NCBI GenBank assembly: GCA_024275485.1
Contig: JAJRZA010000066.1
Location: forward strand, 82,224 to 146,223
Source of the DNA: Candidatus Krumholzibacteriota bacterium
Lineage (GTDB): Bacteria; Krumholzibacteriota; Krumholzibacteriia; LZORAL124-64-63
Length of the DNA stretch: 64,000 nt
Direction: 5' to 3'
Shown here: one piece after another, positions 19,857 to 31,096 of the stretch
Position numbering within the stretch: the stretch's first letter is position 1
Layout of the letters: each line of letters starts with the position of its first letter
Program-made: the position numbers and the translations under genes
The notes under the pieces: model-generated
What the model was told of the DNA's origin: nothing
Seen by the model: the letters and a program-made list of their open reading frames with translations, nothing else
Databases searched by the model: none

Positions 19857-20494
19857 GATCCTGGTTCTTTCTTTTTCCGGTAGCTGGGTAATTGTTCCGG
19901 GCGATCAAAATCGTCCACGATGCCCGGATCATCGGTTGGAATTTTGATAACAGGCCGGGCCACTCCTTGGGAAACGGCGATTTCCCAGGTTGCCGCCATG
20001 GTAAGCGGGGCACATCCGACAGCCAGAACCTGGGCCAGTACCCTGCCTGGAAACAGCACAGGATGACCGGGGGTGGCATCAAACCAGGGCCTCATGGCTT
20101 TGCTGTCTTCCTGGTTGAAGGCCGCCAGCAATTGGCTGATAGTATGAGGGCGAACCAAAGGTAGATCCACTGGATGGGCCCAGAAACAGACTTCACAAAG
20201 CTTCCTAGAAGTGGCCCAGTCCAAGGCCAGCCTCATGGTTTGGGCGGTGTCTCCACCCCCAGGGGCAGACAGGATTTCCACCTCGATGCCTGCCAGACAT
20301 TCCCGATAGGAGGATTCATCTTCTGGTCGAACAACCAACAATACAGGAAAACCCAGGTCCAAATACAAACGACTGACCTGAGCCACAAAAGGCAAATCCC
20401 CGGAACTCAAACGGCACAAGCCCTTGGGAGCTCCCATGCGCCGACTTTCCCCCCGGGCCATGATCACCACCAGATGTTGCTTCAGCAAGCTCAT
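19853..20494 (-). CDS. MobA-like NTP transferase / molybdenum cofactor cytidylyltransferase-like
   Basis: VVIMARGESRRMGAPKGLCRL; FWAHPVDLPLVRPHTISQLL. Confidence 0.85.
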   Translation of the reverse strand: MSLLKQHLVVIMARGESRRMGAPKGLCRLSSGDLPFVAQVSRLYLDLGFPVLLVVRPEDESSYRECLAGIEVEILSAPGGGDTAQTMRLALDWATSRKLCEVCFWAHPVDLPLVRPHTISQLLAAFNQEDSKAMRPWFDATPGHPVLFPGRVLAQVLAVGCAPLTMAATWEIAVSQGVARPVIKIPTDDPGIVDDFDRPEQLPSYRKKKEPGS

Positions 20495-21288
20495 TTTTCG
20501 CTTCCATCAATCGGTTCTTCATTTTCCAGACGGCAGGCGGTGCGGAAGCAGGGGGTTTCTCCAGTGGTTTCACAAAAAACAACCAGGGGCAGACGTTCTT
20601 CTTTCATGGCCTCGGCCACAAATTCGAACAGGCCGATGCTGTCCTCTTGATCGCCCATACAGGTCAGGGCCAGAACTCTGGGAACATCGGGGGGAACCTG
20701 GTCAAGATACCCCCCGACCGCCGTCAGCAAAATATGGCTGTGTTCCCACATCCAAACCGAGTCGGCCCGCAACTCATCAAAAGGTTCAAATCTTTGCCGA
20801 CCAAATCGGTGCACCACTGCACCCGTTTTCTCGCCAACCGCTCCCTGACTCATAACCACCACAGCCAGCGAGGTTCGGCTGGGCCAAACCGGTTCTCCCG
20901 GACGATAGAGCTTCAAGGGCATTCCGGCGGAGCCGTCAACTTCGGCCAGAATCACCCGGTCGGGAAAATGCTTTCCCAGGTTATCCACATTGTCGGCTGA
21001 TACGCCTCGCCACTTGCCGCCACTGGTTAAACCATTTCGGAGGAAAAAGAGTAATGGCAGAGCAGAGGGGGGTGTTTTCTGGAGATCCGCCAAATTCCAG
21101 ACTTCAAATTCATCCAGGGCCTCGGTGCAGGTGGTACTGGTAAGAATGGTCGGCACGCCTTCGGACTCCAGGATTCGGCCCATGGCTCGCAAAAGGCTGG
21201 TTTTGCCCCCGGACCCACATATTCCCACCACGTGACCACCTTCCCGGGGCAAAAACAAATGCCAGGGATCGACGAAGGTAAAATTCAC
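20491..21288 (-). CDS. yqeC: Selenium-dependent hydroxylase accessory protein YqeC-like
   Basis: HVVGICGSGGKTSLLRAMGRILESEGVPTILTSTTCTE; VILAEVDGSAGMPLKLYRPGEPVWP. Confidence 0.85.
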   Translation of the reverse strand: MNFTFVDPWHLFLPREGGHVVGICGSGGKTSLLRAMGRILESEGVPTILTSTTCTEALDEFEVWNLADLQKTPPSALPLLFFLRNGLTSGGKWRGVSADNVDNLGKHFPDRVILAEVDGSAGMPLKLYRPGEPVWPSRTSLAVVVMSQGAVGEKTGAVVHRFGRQRFEPFDELRADSVWMWEHSHILLTAVGGYLDQVPPDVPRVLALTCMGDQEDSIGLFEFVAEAMKEERLPLVVFCETTGETPCFRTACRLENEEPIDGSEK

Positions 21289-22433
21289 GACATGCCTTTC
21301 GAGGAATCGGTTTTCAACAGTGTTTCGTACCAGGTCAGGACCCGGCTGGTCATTGTTTGGCGGGTGAATTTGTCAGCAAAACGCCCCCTCGCCGCCTTAC
21401 CCAAACGGTCGGCCAATTGGTCGTCTTCCAAAATTCTTTTCACGGCGCCAGCCAGGGCATTGACATCTCCCGGGGCAACCAGGAGACAAGTCTCACCGTC
21501 CAGCCCCACCTCCGATACTCCGGACGGAAGGTTGCTGGCGATGACTGGAATACCCGAGGCCATGGCTTCGAGCTGGACCAGGCCAAAGGTTTCACTCTGA
21601 TCCAGGCTGGGCAAGACCAAAGCCCGGGCATTGGCCATCAATTTTGCCAGCCGGGTTGCATCACAGGGTCCGTGAAAAACTACCCGGTCGGCCAATCCAT
21701 CCCGTTTGATTTCTCGGACCAGCGTTTTTTTCATGGGGCCCTGACCAACCACATCCAAGCTCGAACCAGGCACTCTTTTGAGGGCGGCGAACAACACAGA
21801 CAAGCCCTTGTAAGGAACTAGGCGTCCCACAAAGAGGAATGGACCACGGCGGCTGGGCTGAATTTCCCCCCAGATATTATCATCAATTCCAAAAGGGATG
21901 ACTTCCACTTCCGGGGAAAATTTCTGCAACAGGGGCGAAATTCCCGCCAAAGCTTTGGACGAAGCACAGACCCCGGCGCTGTGCCGATAACAATGCCCAA
22001 GAAGAGGTCGCACCAGTTGTCCGGCAAGTTTTTGGCGCGTGATGTCGGCATGGTGCCAGATGGCAAGAGGCGGCATCCGGGAGCCAAAGATCCGCCCCAA
22101 TATAGACCAGGCCAGCACAGCCAATGGGTTGGGCAAATGCAAATGGACAAGGTCGGGTTGAAAGGTGACCAGTTGCCGTCGCATCAGGGAAACCAGGGTC
22201 GTGTTCATGGGTTGGGATTGGAATTGCCCGAAGCGGGCAGCGCGCACCAGTTGCCCCACTTGGCCACTGGCGGGTCCGCGAACGACTTCGTGGCGATCAT
22301 GGGGGATCTGGCCTGAAACAAGGGTATTGACCTGAATCCCGGCGTCCAGGAGGCCTTCAACGAGGTTTTTCAACACTGTCTCCATGCCTCCGTGATACGG
22401 AGGATAATATTTGCCAACCTGCAGGATTTTCAT
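21285..22433 (-). CDS. Glycosyltransferase family 4
   Basis: MKILQVGKYYPPYHGGMETVLKNLVEGLLDAG; FVGRLVPYKGL; LPSLDQSETFGLVQLEAMASGIPVIAS; start at internal Met 22433. Confidence 0.92.
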   Translation of the reverse strand: MKILQVGKYYPPYHGGMETVLKNLVEGLLDAGIQVNTLVSGQIPHDRHEVVRGPASGQVGQLVRAARFGQFQSQPMNTTLVSLMRRQLVTFQPDLVHLHLPNPLAVLAWSILGRIFGSRMPPLAIWHHADITRQKLAGQLVRPLLGHCYRHSAGVCASSKALAGISPLLQKFSPEVEVIPFGIDDNIWGEIQPSRRGPFLFVGRLVPYKGLSVLFAALKRVPGSSLDVVGQGPMKKTLVREIKRDGLADRVVFHGPCDATRLAKLMANARALVLPSLDQSETFGLVQLEAMASGIPVIASNLPSGVSEVGLDGETCLLVAPGDVNALAGAVKRILEDDQLADRLGKAARGRFADKFTRQTMTSRVLTWYETLLKTDSSKGMS

Positions 22434-22493
22434 GGGCCAATTGTAATGCCTGGAAGCCTGTCGGTAAACCTTCGACCTGGTCGGATTTCCGCA

Positions 22494-22526
22494 TAAAAAA
22501 AAACGACCCCTCCGAAGAAGGGCCGT
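22494..22526 (-). terminator. Rho-independent terminator downstream of groEL
   Basis: Minus strand ACGGCCCTTC-TTCG-GAGGGGTCGT followed by T-run. Confidence 0.75.
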
Positions 22527-22597
22527 CAATGTTCCAGAACGCTCGACTCAAAAGAACAGTGTTTCCAGGAACGTGGTCACTTGCGACCAGACGCTGG

Positions 22598-24265
<1,668 letters not shown>

Positions 24266-24328
24266 TCAGAGAAACCGGTGTAAAACCGGGAGATTTTCAA
24301 AACTTGTGATCGTTGCTTTGCCTGCGCT

Positions 24329-24619
24329 TTAGCCAAGAATGGCCAGCACATCGCTTTCCCTCAGGATCAGGTATTCGTCACCGTCAACGGTGACCTCGGT
24401 GCCTGAATATTTGCCGTACATGACGATGTCTCCCACGCTGACTTCCAGGGCCACCCGGTCGCCATTTTCGCGCACGATACCAGGACCGGCAGCAATGATT
24501 TTACCCTGTTGGGGTTTTTCCTTGGCGGTATCGGGAATGATGATTCCGCCTTTCATAGTTTCCTGCTCCATGGGAGCGATGATCACTCGGTCAGCCAGGG
24601 GCTTGATTTTCAGAGCCAT
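24329..24619 (-). CDS. groES: Co-chaperonin GroES
   Basis: [43 protein letters not shown]. Confidence 0.99.
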   Translation of the reverse strand: MALKIKPLADRVIIAPMEQETMKGGIIIPDTAKEKPQQGKIIAAGPGIVRENGDRVALEVSVGDIVMYGKYSGTEVTVDGDEYLILRESDVLAILG

Positions 24620-24683
24620 TGTCTTCCTCCATCCTTGAAATCAGGCAGGGAAAAATTCCCCACCATAACAATGTCGAAACCCA

Positions 24684-24710
24684 TTAGCAGTCTCGACCTT
24701 CGATTGCTAA
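24684..24710. promoter_or_regulatory. CIRCE-type operator (HrcA site) upstream of groES
   Basis: TTAGCAGTC-N9-GATTGCTAA versus consensus TTAGCACTC-N9-GAGTGCTAA; correct spacer and position. Confidence 0.85.
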
Positions 24711-24875
24711 TTGCAGGCAATATACAGAACGCATCAACGCCCGCAAGGGAAATCAGGTATTTTGGGAAGAATAATTAGTTAGCGCTGACATGAGTGACAA
24801 AATGACAGGCATGTCTCAAGGGAATAGATGTTTTTTTGCAAATATGGCAGATATGGGCTGATGATCCAGCAGGAT

Positions 24876-25496
24876 CTAGGATTCCACCTCGGGCCCAATC
24901 ACCGTGAACGGCTCTTCAAGCAACAAACCACGATCCAAGTAAACACGGAAATGGTACAAACCAGGCTCCCGGGCCTTCTTTTCCGAAATGTTGAAACGGG
25001 ATTCGAGTAAAAACTCAGGTGCGCCGCTCAACAGGGTATCGGCCTTCATATAATGCAGATCCTCTGCTTTGAGCCAATTGATGACTGTACGGTACTCATC
25101 CTCAGCCATACGGATTTGCCTCACTTCGGCAAATTTACGAAACATCTCCCGGCCGTCAGGACGAATCCAGGCCAGGTGAACGGTGTAGGGACGCCCCGCT
25201 TGAACATTGGCGAAATCAACCAGGGCTCGCACACTCGATTTTTTCCCGACCTTGAACTCATGGCCGACACCAATGCGACGACCACTTTTGCGGCTCACCT
25301 TGCGGCAGAGGGTAGCTTCGACGGAGAAAGGGTCATCAGGCAGGAGTTCACCCCGCTGGGTGGCTCGCACCTGCTTCATCTCATCACTGGAACAACCTGA
25401 CATCAACAGAAGACAACAAAAAACAGGAAGTATCAGAAAGCGGGTTTTCAAGAATTTCCCCTGGCGACAAGGACTGGACCCGGACCACAGACCCAA
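24876..25496 (-). CDS. Hypothetical lipoprotein
   Basis: FLILPVFCCLLLMSGCSSDE lipobox; beta-rich C-terminal half. Confidence 0.65.
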   Translation of the reverse strand: MGLWSGSSPCRQGKFLKTRFLILPVFCCLLLMSGCSSDEMKQVRATQRGELLPDDPFSVEATLCRKVSRKSGRRIGVGHEFKVGKKSSVRALVDFANVQAGRPYTVHLAWIRPDGREMFRKFAEVRQIRMAEDEYRTVINWLKAEDLHYMKADTLLSGAPEFLLESRFNISEKKAREPGLYHFRVYLDRGLLLEEPFTVIGPEVES

Positions 25497-25530
25497 GGCC
25501 GGCGATCCGGATCCGCTATTCGGTCAGACC

Positions 25531-28500
25531 CTATTTGAGCAAGGTCATTTTGCGAGTCAGGGTGCCACTATCGGTGATCAACCGATAGAAGTACAGCCCG
25601 GAAGCGACGCGGCCACCCTGGTCGTTTTGACCACTCCAGGCCACTGTGTGGGTTCCAGCGGTTTGACGACCCTGCAACAGGGTGCGCACCAACCGGCCCT
25701 CCACATTGTAAATGCGCAGGGTCACGTCCTGGCGCGAAGGCAGGGAGAATTTGATCTCCGTGCGCGGGTTGAACGGGTTGGGCGCATTCTGGGCCAGCAG
25801 CAACTGACCGAACGGCAGATCGCCCACACCACTGGTTCCACCGATGGTGAAGCTGGCGGCGGAAACCGCCTCGGTGCTGTTGGCGGCCGAATCGTGAACG
25901 ATGATCTTCACCAGGTTGGCGGTACCCGGCAGTGCCGGCACCGTCCAGTCGTAGGAACCATTCATGGCGCCTTCGGCAATGACCTCGTCGTAGCTGGACC
26001 CATTATTGGTGCTCAGAAGAATCTGAACATGGACCACGCCGATGTCATCGCCATGATCCCAGGTGATGGCGGTTGTTGAGCCAATGCCATAATTTTCGCC
26101 GCCATTGGGGCTCAAGAGGTTGACCTGTGGAGCTTCATCGTCGGCAACCATGGCGAAACTGGAAAGCTGGAAATCGTCCACCCCGGCTTCCACCACCGAA
26201 CCGGATCCATAATCACTGGCTTGGAAACGGAGCTGCAGGTTGTCCCCCAGGTCGAGATAGTCGGCCAGAACGAAAGTCATTTTCTGCCAGGTGCGATTGC
26301 TGGCGTTGGTATTTTCCAGGTTGACCCAGGTACCATCCTGAGCCTGGGCCTGCACCACCCAACTGTCCTCATTGGGACTGAATCCGGTATCGTTGGTGTA
26401 CCAGCGATAATACTGGACTTCCAGGCCGCTGTAATTGCTGACGTCGAACACGGGAGACTGCAAGGTCGTCACACCACCATCGACGTCGTTTACACCCTGT
26501 TCACCGCCAACGGGGTCCTGACCCGTGATCCAGCACATTGTGCCGGGGTCACTGTGGTCATCCTCGGGGGAAACTTCGGTGCTCCCGTTGAACACGCCAA
26601 TGGGATCCACGTTGGTCCAGATACCGGTGCTGGCGGTATCTCCGGCCATGCCACCGGTCCAGTCGCTGGCATTCTCCATTTCAGTGGAATAAACCACCGC
26701 CGTTTGAGCAACCACAAAGCTGTAGGGGCTGTAGGGAGCACCCTCAGGTTCGATGCTGCTGTAGGCCAACAGGTCGGTTGCGGTCAGCCAATACTGCACC
26801 ATGGTACCATCGGGTTGTCCGGGAATGGAAACACGCCAGGTGTCGGTGGGACCTTCGGGCTGAGGTGTCAACTCGAAAGGACCGCCGGTGGCGCTGGAAG
26901 TATAATAGAAATGGGCTTCCTGAACACCACTGTAATCGCTGACCTTGTAGACCACGTCGTAAGGTCCAACCGTGTCGCCGGAGCTTTCGGGCATGATCAG
27001 CATTTCGAAAGCAGGCCCGGCAATGTCAACCAGTGCAAAGTCCACCACGGTTTCCATATCTTCCTCAATGACCACGCCGAAGGTGGTATCGGGAGCGAAA
27101 GAGGGATGGTGAACGGCCACATTGTAGGTGCCGATGGTGACGACGCTCTGGTACAAACCGTCCACGGTGGTCAGCAGGCTCAGGCCGGTGCCCAGAATGC
27201 TGACCGAAGCGCCGTCGATGGGAGTTCCGTCCGCCACATTGGTCACGCTGCCGCGCAAAGTGCCCTGGGCCTGGGGAATGACGGTTCGGTAGGTGATGCT
27301 GCGACCATCAACGAGGCTGGCAGCGCCATCAGGATACATCAGGTAGTAGGAGTAAAGGACCGCATCATTGCGATCTTCATTCTGGATTCCCACCGTGCCG
27401 TAACCGGTTTGCGAATCGGTGTGATTCACATCCTGGTAGTTCATGGTGATGATACCGTCACCAGTGTCGCCCGCGTTGTAGGCAGGGTCCTGAAGAATCA
27501 CTTCAAAGGTTTCGGAAACACCATAGTTAACCGAGTTGGCAACGTTGTCCCACTGGATGATGAGGCGGTGGTTGGCCACGTCGTACCACCAGTAGATGCC
27601 GCTTTCGCCACCCTGCTCGTGCAGATCATCCCAGTACACGGCAATCATGTTGTCGGGAGTACCGGGGCTGGGCAGGGTCCAGTTGCGATAACTTCGAATA
27701 TCGGTCCCACCCATGCTGATCCAGCCGTTGGAGCAGACGGTCATCTTGGTGAAAGTCTGACCGTAGTAGGTGAAAGGGAAAGGCAGGTCCACGATGACAA
27801 CATCATCTTGGTAGCGGTCAAAATCCTGCAGGCCCAGGCTGGTGCCCAAACCGCCGGAGGTGGGAGCGATTTCAACCCAGTCGTAGGCGGGAGCGAATTC
27901 GTAACCGGTGTCGGTGTTGTCGAAGGCAAAATAACCGTGATTATCAGGACCAACGGGATCAGTGCTGACAGCGCTTCCAACGGTGACCAGGATGGGCAAA
28001 CTTGCGGTGCCGCCTTCGTCAAATACCAGGTCCAGAGTCAAGGTGGCCACATGGCCGGGATAACATTCGATGCCGGCATTGAGCGCAAAGCTGTTGAAGG
28101 TGTTGGTGGCTTGGCCGCCGACGGAGATGGCGCCAAAAGTTCCGCTTCCGTCGGTGACGGTCAGCCAGCGACTGTTGGAACTGAGGGAACCGGTCACCCC
28201 GGAAGTGGCCAGATCACCAATATTATTGATGGTCACAGTCAAAGTGGCCGACTCACCGGGGTCGATGGAGCCGCCGGACAGGGCGAAGCCCTGAACTTCA
28301 CCCGAAGGACCACTGACAACCAAATCCACCAGGGAAGTCCAGGTTTCATTTCCATCGGTGGCCAGCAGTTCCAGGGGAACGACAGTGCCGCCGGCCACGG
28401 AAGCATCCAGCCGAACAACATAACTCTGTTGACTGCTTGCAGTGGCCCCACTGCCGATGAAGCCAAAGTCGGCCGATGCCTGGTCCACCGAGACCAAGGG

Positions 28501-30681
28501 GTTCTCGCTGGTCAGATCAGCAGAGACATTGTTGACCCCGCCGGTGCCATTGTTGGTCAGATTGATGACCAGTTCCAGGGTTTCACCCGGATTGATGGTG
28601 CCGTCGTTGTTACCCTCGCTGGAGCCGTTACTGTCGTCGTCCACAATCATGGATGCAAAATTCACCGAAGCGGCAAGGTTGCCTACATTGAAGCCCCCGA
28701 GGTGGGGTTTCAAATTGCGACCGGTTATAGTGACCAGATAGGAACCGTCAATCAGGCCACTGAGAGGCAGATTCACACGGCCGTAACTGTCGGTCACTGC
28801 ACTGACCTGGATAACATCCTTGCGGAAAACAGTGACCAAGGCATCGGCCTGGGGCATTCCGCTGTTGGTAACGACCACCGGCAGGCTGTTGGCACCGGCT
28901 GTGATGGTGGAAGGATAATCAGCGACCACAGTTCGGGGAATTCCTGACCAGATGGCCGTGGCAGGATCGCCCATCAGGTTGTTCCAGGTGGACCAGATCT
29001 CCACTTTGGTAGGCTCTTGGTCATAATAGTTCTGAAACAGGTGAAGCTTGCCGAGGGTCAGGGCTGGTCCCACCCGGGAGTCGCCACTGTTCAACACGCC
29101 TTCAGAAATACCCTGAAAAACACAGTTGTTGTAGCGGGTATGGGTTCCGATGGTGGCAGTTCCCATCGCTGCCACCGCACCACCATTGGCATTGCGGAAA
29201 AAGGCTTCGGACTGGCAGGTTTCATCATTCTTGAAACTACCGGTGTCGCAGGTGACGATCAGGGCAAAAGGCAGTTTTTCACCGTTGGTGAGGGCGCCGA
29301 TATAAGAACTGCTCAGTCCACTCATCCCCCAGTAGCCCCGATAGGTGAAAATGCTTTCACCTGCGTTGATGGTGGCCATCATTAGGTTGCGGAAGTTGCC
29401 GCTCCAAATGGTATCCACAGAAGTGTAATTCAGCTCCAAAAGCTGTTGTTTGACCCATTGGTTGATCCAGATGCAGGAATAGCCGGATGCAGACGGATCT
29501 CCTGTCAGCCCTGCCCTGGTGAACCAGGCAGCATCGTTGGCCAGATAGGGATCGCTTTCATAATTCACGATCTTGCCTACCACGGTAGCCAGCATGCTGG
29601 TGCTGGATACCGATATGCGGCCAATGTGCACATCGGCCAACAGGTCGCCACCTTCGAGCATGGTGTAGGCATGATCTCCCTCTCCATTGTATCCGGAAAG
29701 GCTTTCGTTGTAGGTAGGTATGGCAACCGCGCCGTTGGCGTCACCGACCAGGGTAACGAATTCCAGGGGAATGCTCAGAGAGTCATACTGGTTCTGAATG
29801 TAGTTTTTGATGCTGGAGGTAGAAGTTCCGGTTTCAGCTGTGCTGGCCAAAACAACGTTATAACCCTGCCGCTGGCGCCAGTTGATCAATGGTTCGAGGT
29901 TGGACCGCACCGTGGCGTTGTCCGGATAAATAAGCAGGTAGGTGCCCGGCCCTTCCATCACTTCACCATTGAGCTCATAACCGATGATTTGGTCTTGATA
30001 CATGGAAGCAAAAGATTCGGGCACCGGACGGCCGTCTCTCCTGCTGTCGTTGCCATCGCTGGAAGCAACCAATTCGAAAGTGACGTCGATTTCGTTCGAA
30101 ACAGTGAGCTTGCCGTCAGCGGGATTCCAGTTCACGGGCCGAAAACTGACCGGAACAACGCGCTCGCCGCGCAGCAGGGCAGGCTGTCCCACCGTAACCA
30201 AGGGCGGGGTTTCGGAACTCTTGTTACCCAGATATAAGGCGCTGTCCCATTGGAAACTGTCATCAGTGTTGGACTTCAGTCCCTGGGCAGGCCAAGGCCG
30301 AAAAGAACCATCAACAGTGGTCTCCTGGCTCTCAATATTCTTTATGCGCAGGGTTTGACCATTGGGGATGGAGACCAGGCGGGTCAGCAGTGGCAAGGCC
30401 GGTTGGCCGTCGGCACCATCGCTCTCGGTGCCGGGCATGCCGATCAGCTGAAAGTTCTCATCACCTTTTTGCTGTTGGGCCAACTCAAGATAAGGAGTCT
30501 GAAAGCGCAGGGATATTCCGGTGGAAGACTTATCTCCCAAAACCACCATGGCTTTCGTAGCGGAACTGTCGTTTCCCAGAGGGATAATATCCGCGGCTTC
30601 TGCAACCAGAACCATGGATCCTGCTAGCAAAAGACTCAAGGTGATGATGGACAGCAAAGTGACCCGGCGCCACTGATACAT
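25531..30681 (-). CDS. Large secreted gingipain-like (peptidase C25) multidomain protein with FlgD-like C-terminal domain
   Basis: Signal peptide MYQWRRVTLLSIITLSLLLAGSMVLVAEA; PFALIVTCDTGSFKNDETCQSEAFFRN; carboxypeptidase-regulatory-like segment LRGSVTNVADGTPIDGASVSILG; C-term NPFNPRTEIKFSLP...GLYFYRLITDSGTLTRKMTLLK; start at internal Met 30681. Confidence 0.85.
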   Translation of the reverse strand: MYQWRRVTLLSIITLSLLLAGSMVLVAEAADIIPLGNDSSATKAMVVLGDKSSTGISLRFQTPYLELAQQQKGDENFQLIGMPGTESDGADGQPALPLLTRLVSIPNGQTLRIKNIESQETTVDGSFRPWPAQGLKSNTDDSFQWDSALYLGNKSSETPPLVTVGQPALLRGERVVPVSFRPVNWNPADGKLTVSNEIDVTFELVASSDGNDSRRDGRPVPESFASMYQDQIIGYELNGEVMEGPGTYLLIYPDNATVRSNLEPLINWRQRQGYNVVLASTAETGTSTSSIKNYIQNQYDSLSIPLEFVTLVGDANGAVAIPTYNESLSGYNGEGDHAYTMLEGGDLLADVHIGRISVSSTSMLATVVGKIVNYESDPYLANDAAWFTRAGLTGDPSASGYSCIWINQWVKQQLLELNYTSVDTIWSGNFRNLMMATINAGESIFTYRGYWGMSGLSSSYIGALTNGEKLPFALIVTCDTGSFKNDETCQSEAFFRNANGGAVAAMGTATIGTHTRYNNCVFQGISEGVLNSGDSRVGPALTLGKLHLFQNYYDQEPTKVEIWSTWNNLMGDPATAIWSGIPRTVVADYPSTITAGANSLPVVVTNSGMPQADALVTVFRKDVIQVSAVTDSYGRVNLPLSGLIDGSYLVTITGRNLKPHLGGFNVGNLAASVNFASMIVDDDSNGSSEGNNDGTINPGETLELVINLTNNGTGGVNNVSADLTSENPLVSVDQASADFGFIGSGATASSQQSYVVRLDASVAGGTVVPLELLATDGNETWTSLVDLVVSGPSGEVQGFALSGGSIDPGESATLTVTINNIGDLATSGVTGSLSSNSRWLTVTDGSGTFGAISVGGQATNTFNSFALNAGIECYPGHVATLTLDLVFDEGGTASLPILVTVGSAVSTDPVGPDNHGYFAFDNTDTGYEFAPAYDWVEIAPTSGGLGTSLGLQDFDRYQDDVVIVDLPFPFTYYGQTFTKMTVCSNGWISMGGTDIRSYRNWTLPSPGTPDNMIAVYWDDLHEQGGESGIYWWYDVANHRLIIQWDNVANSVNYGVSETFEVILQDPAYNAGDTGDGIITMNYQDVNHTDSQTGYGTVGIQNEDRNDAVLYSYYLMYPDGAASLVDGRSITYRTVIPQAQGTLRGSVTNVADGTPIDGASVSILGTGLSLLTTVDGLYQSVVTIGTYNVAVHHPSFAPDTTFGVVIEEDMETVVDFALVDIAGPAFEMLIMPESSGDTVGPYDVVYKVSDYSGVQEAHFYYTSSATGGPFELTPQPEGPTDTWRVSIPGQPDGTMVQYWLTATDLLAYSSIEPEGAPYSPYSFVVAQTAVVYSTEMENASDWTGGMAGDTASTGIWTNVDPIGVFNGSTEVSPEDDHSDPGTMCWITGQDPVGGEQGVNDVDGGVTTLQSPVFDVSNYSGLEVQYYRWYTNDTGFSPNEDSWVVQAQAQDGTWVNLENTNASNRTWQKMTFVLADYLDLGDNLQLRFQASDYGSGSVVEAGVDDFQLSSFAMVADDEAPQVNLLSPNGGENYGIGSTTAITWDHGDDIGVVHVQILLSTNNGSSYDEVIAEGAMNGSYDWTVPALPGTANLVKIIVHDSAANSTEAVSAASFTIGGTSGVGDLPFGQLLLAQNAPNPFNPRTEIKFSLPSRQDVTLRIYNVEGRLVRTLLQGRQTAGTHTVAWSGQNDQGGRVASGLYFYRLITDSGTLTRKMTLLK

Positions 30682-31096
30682 AACGGCCTCCAATCCGGAT
30701 GGAATCCTGTTCAGGGGAAACCAATTCCGGTTTGAGCAAAATGTGAATGGAATTGGTTGACTCCAACTCCATGCAAGTGGCACCCATATTGATTTTAGAA
30801 AACCAAAAACCACCTATAGTCATTATATTATACCAGATGTCCATAGCAATTTGTCTTAGTTTATCTTCACATTTCTGCCACAATTCAGGAATTATTGACT
30901 CATAAAATAAGTATCCATAATATTTTATCACGCAAACGTTAACAATTAGCCCTAGAAGGGAACATTGATATTTTGGTATAATAAGGGTAACTAAACAATA
31001 GCGTGCAACATCCCGTTCGCTCATACGGAATGATTAATGTGGTTTGCCAGTAGACCGCAGGCAGCCGTTTTTTGCAGGAATATGAAAGGATCGATC

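Noticed and set aside
26221-28947. 908-aa plus-strand ORF
   Set aside because: Antisense shadow of the large C25-like gene; composition-driven, no signal peptide or family features, whereas the minus strand has clear domains
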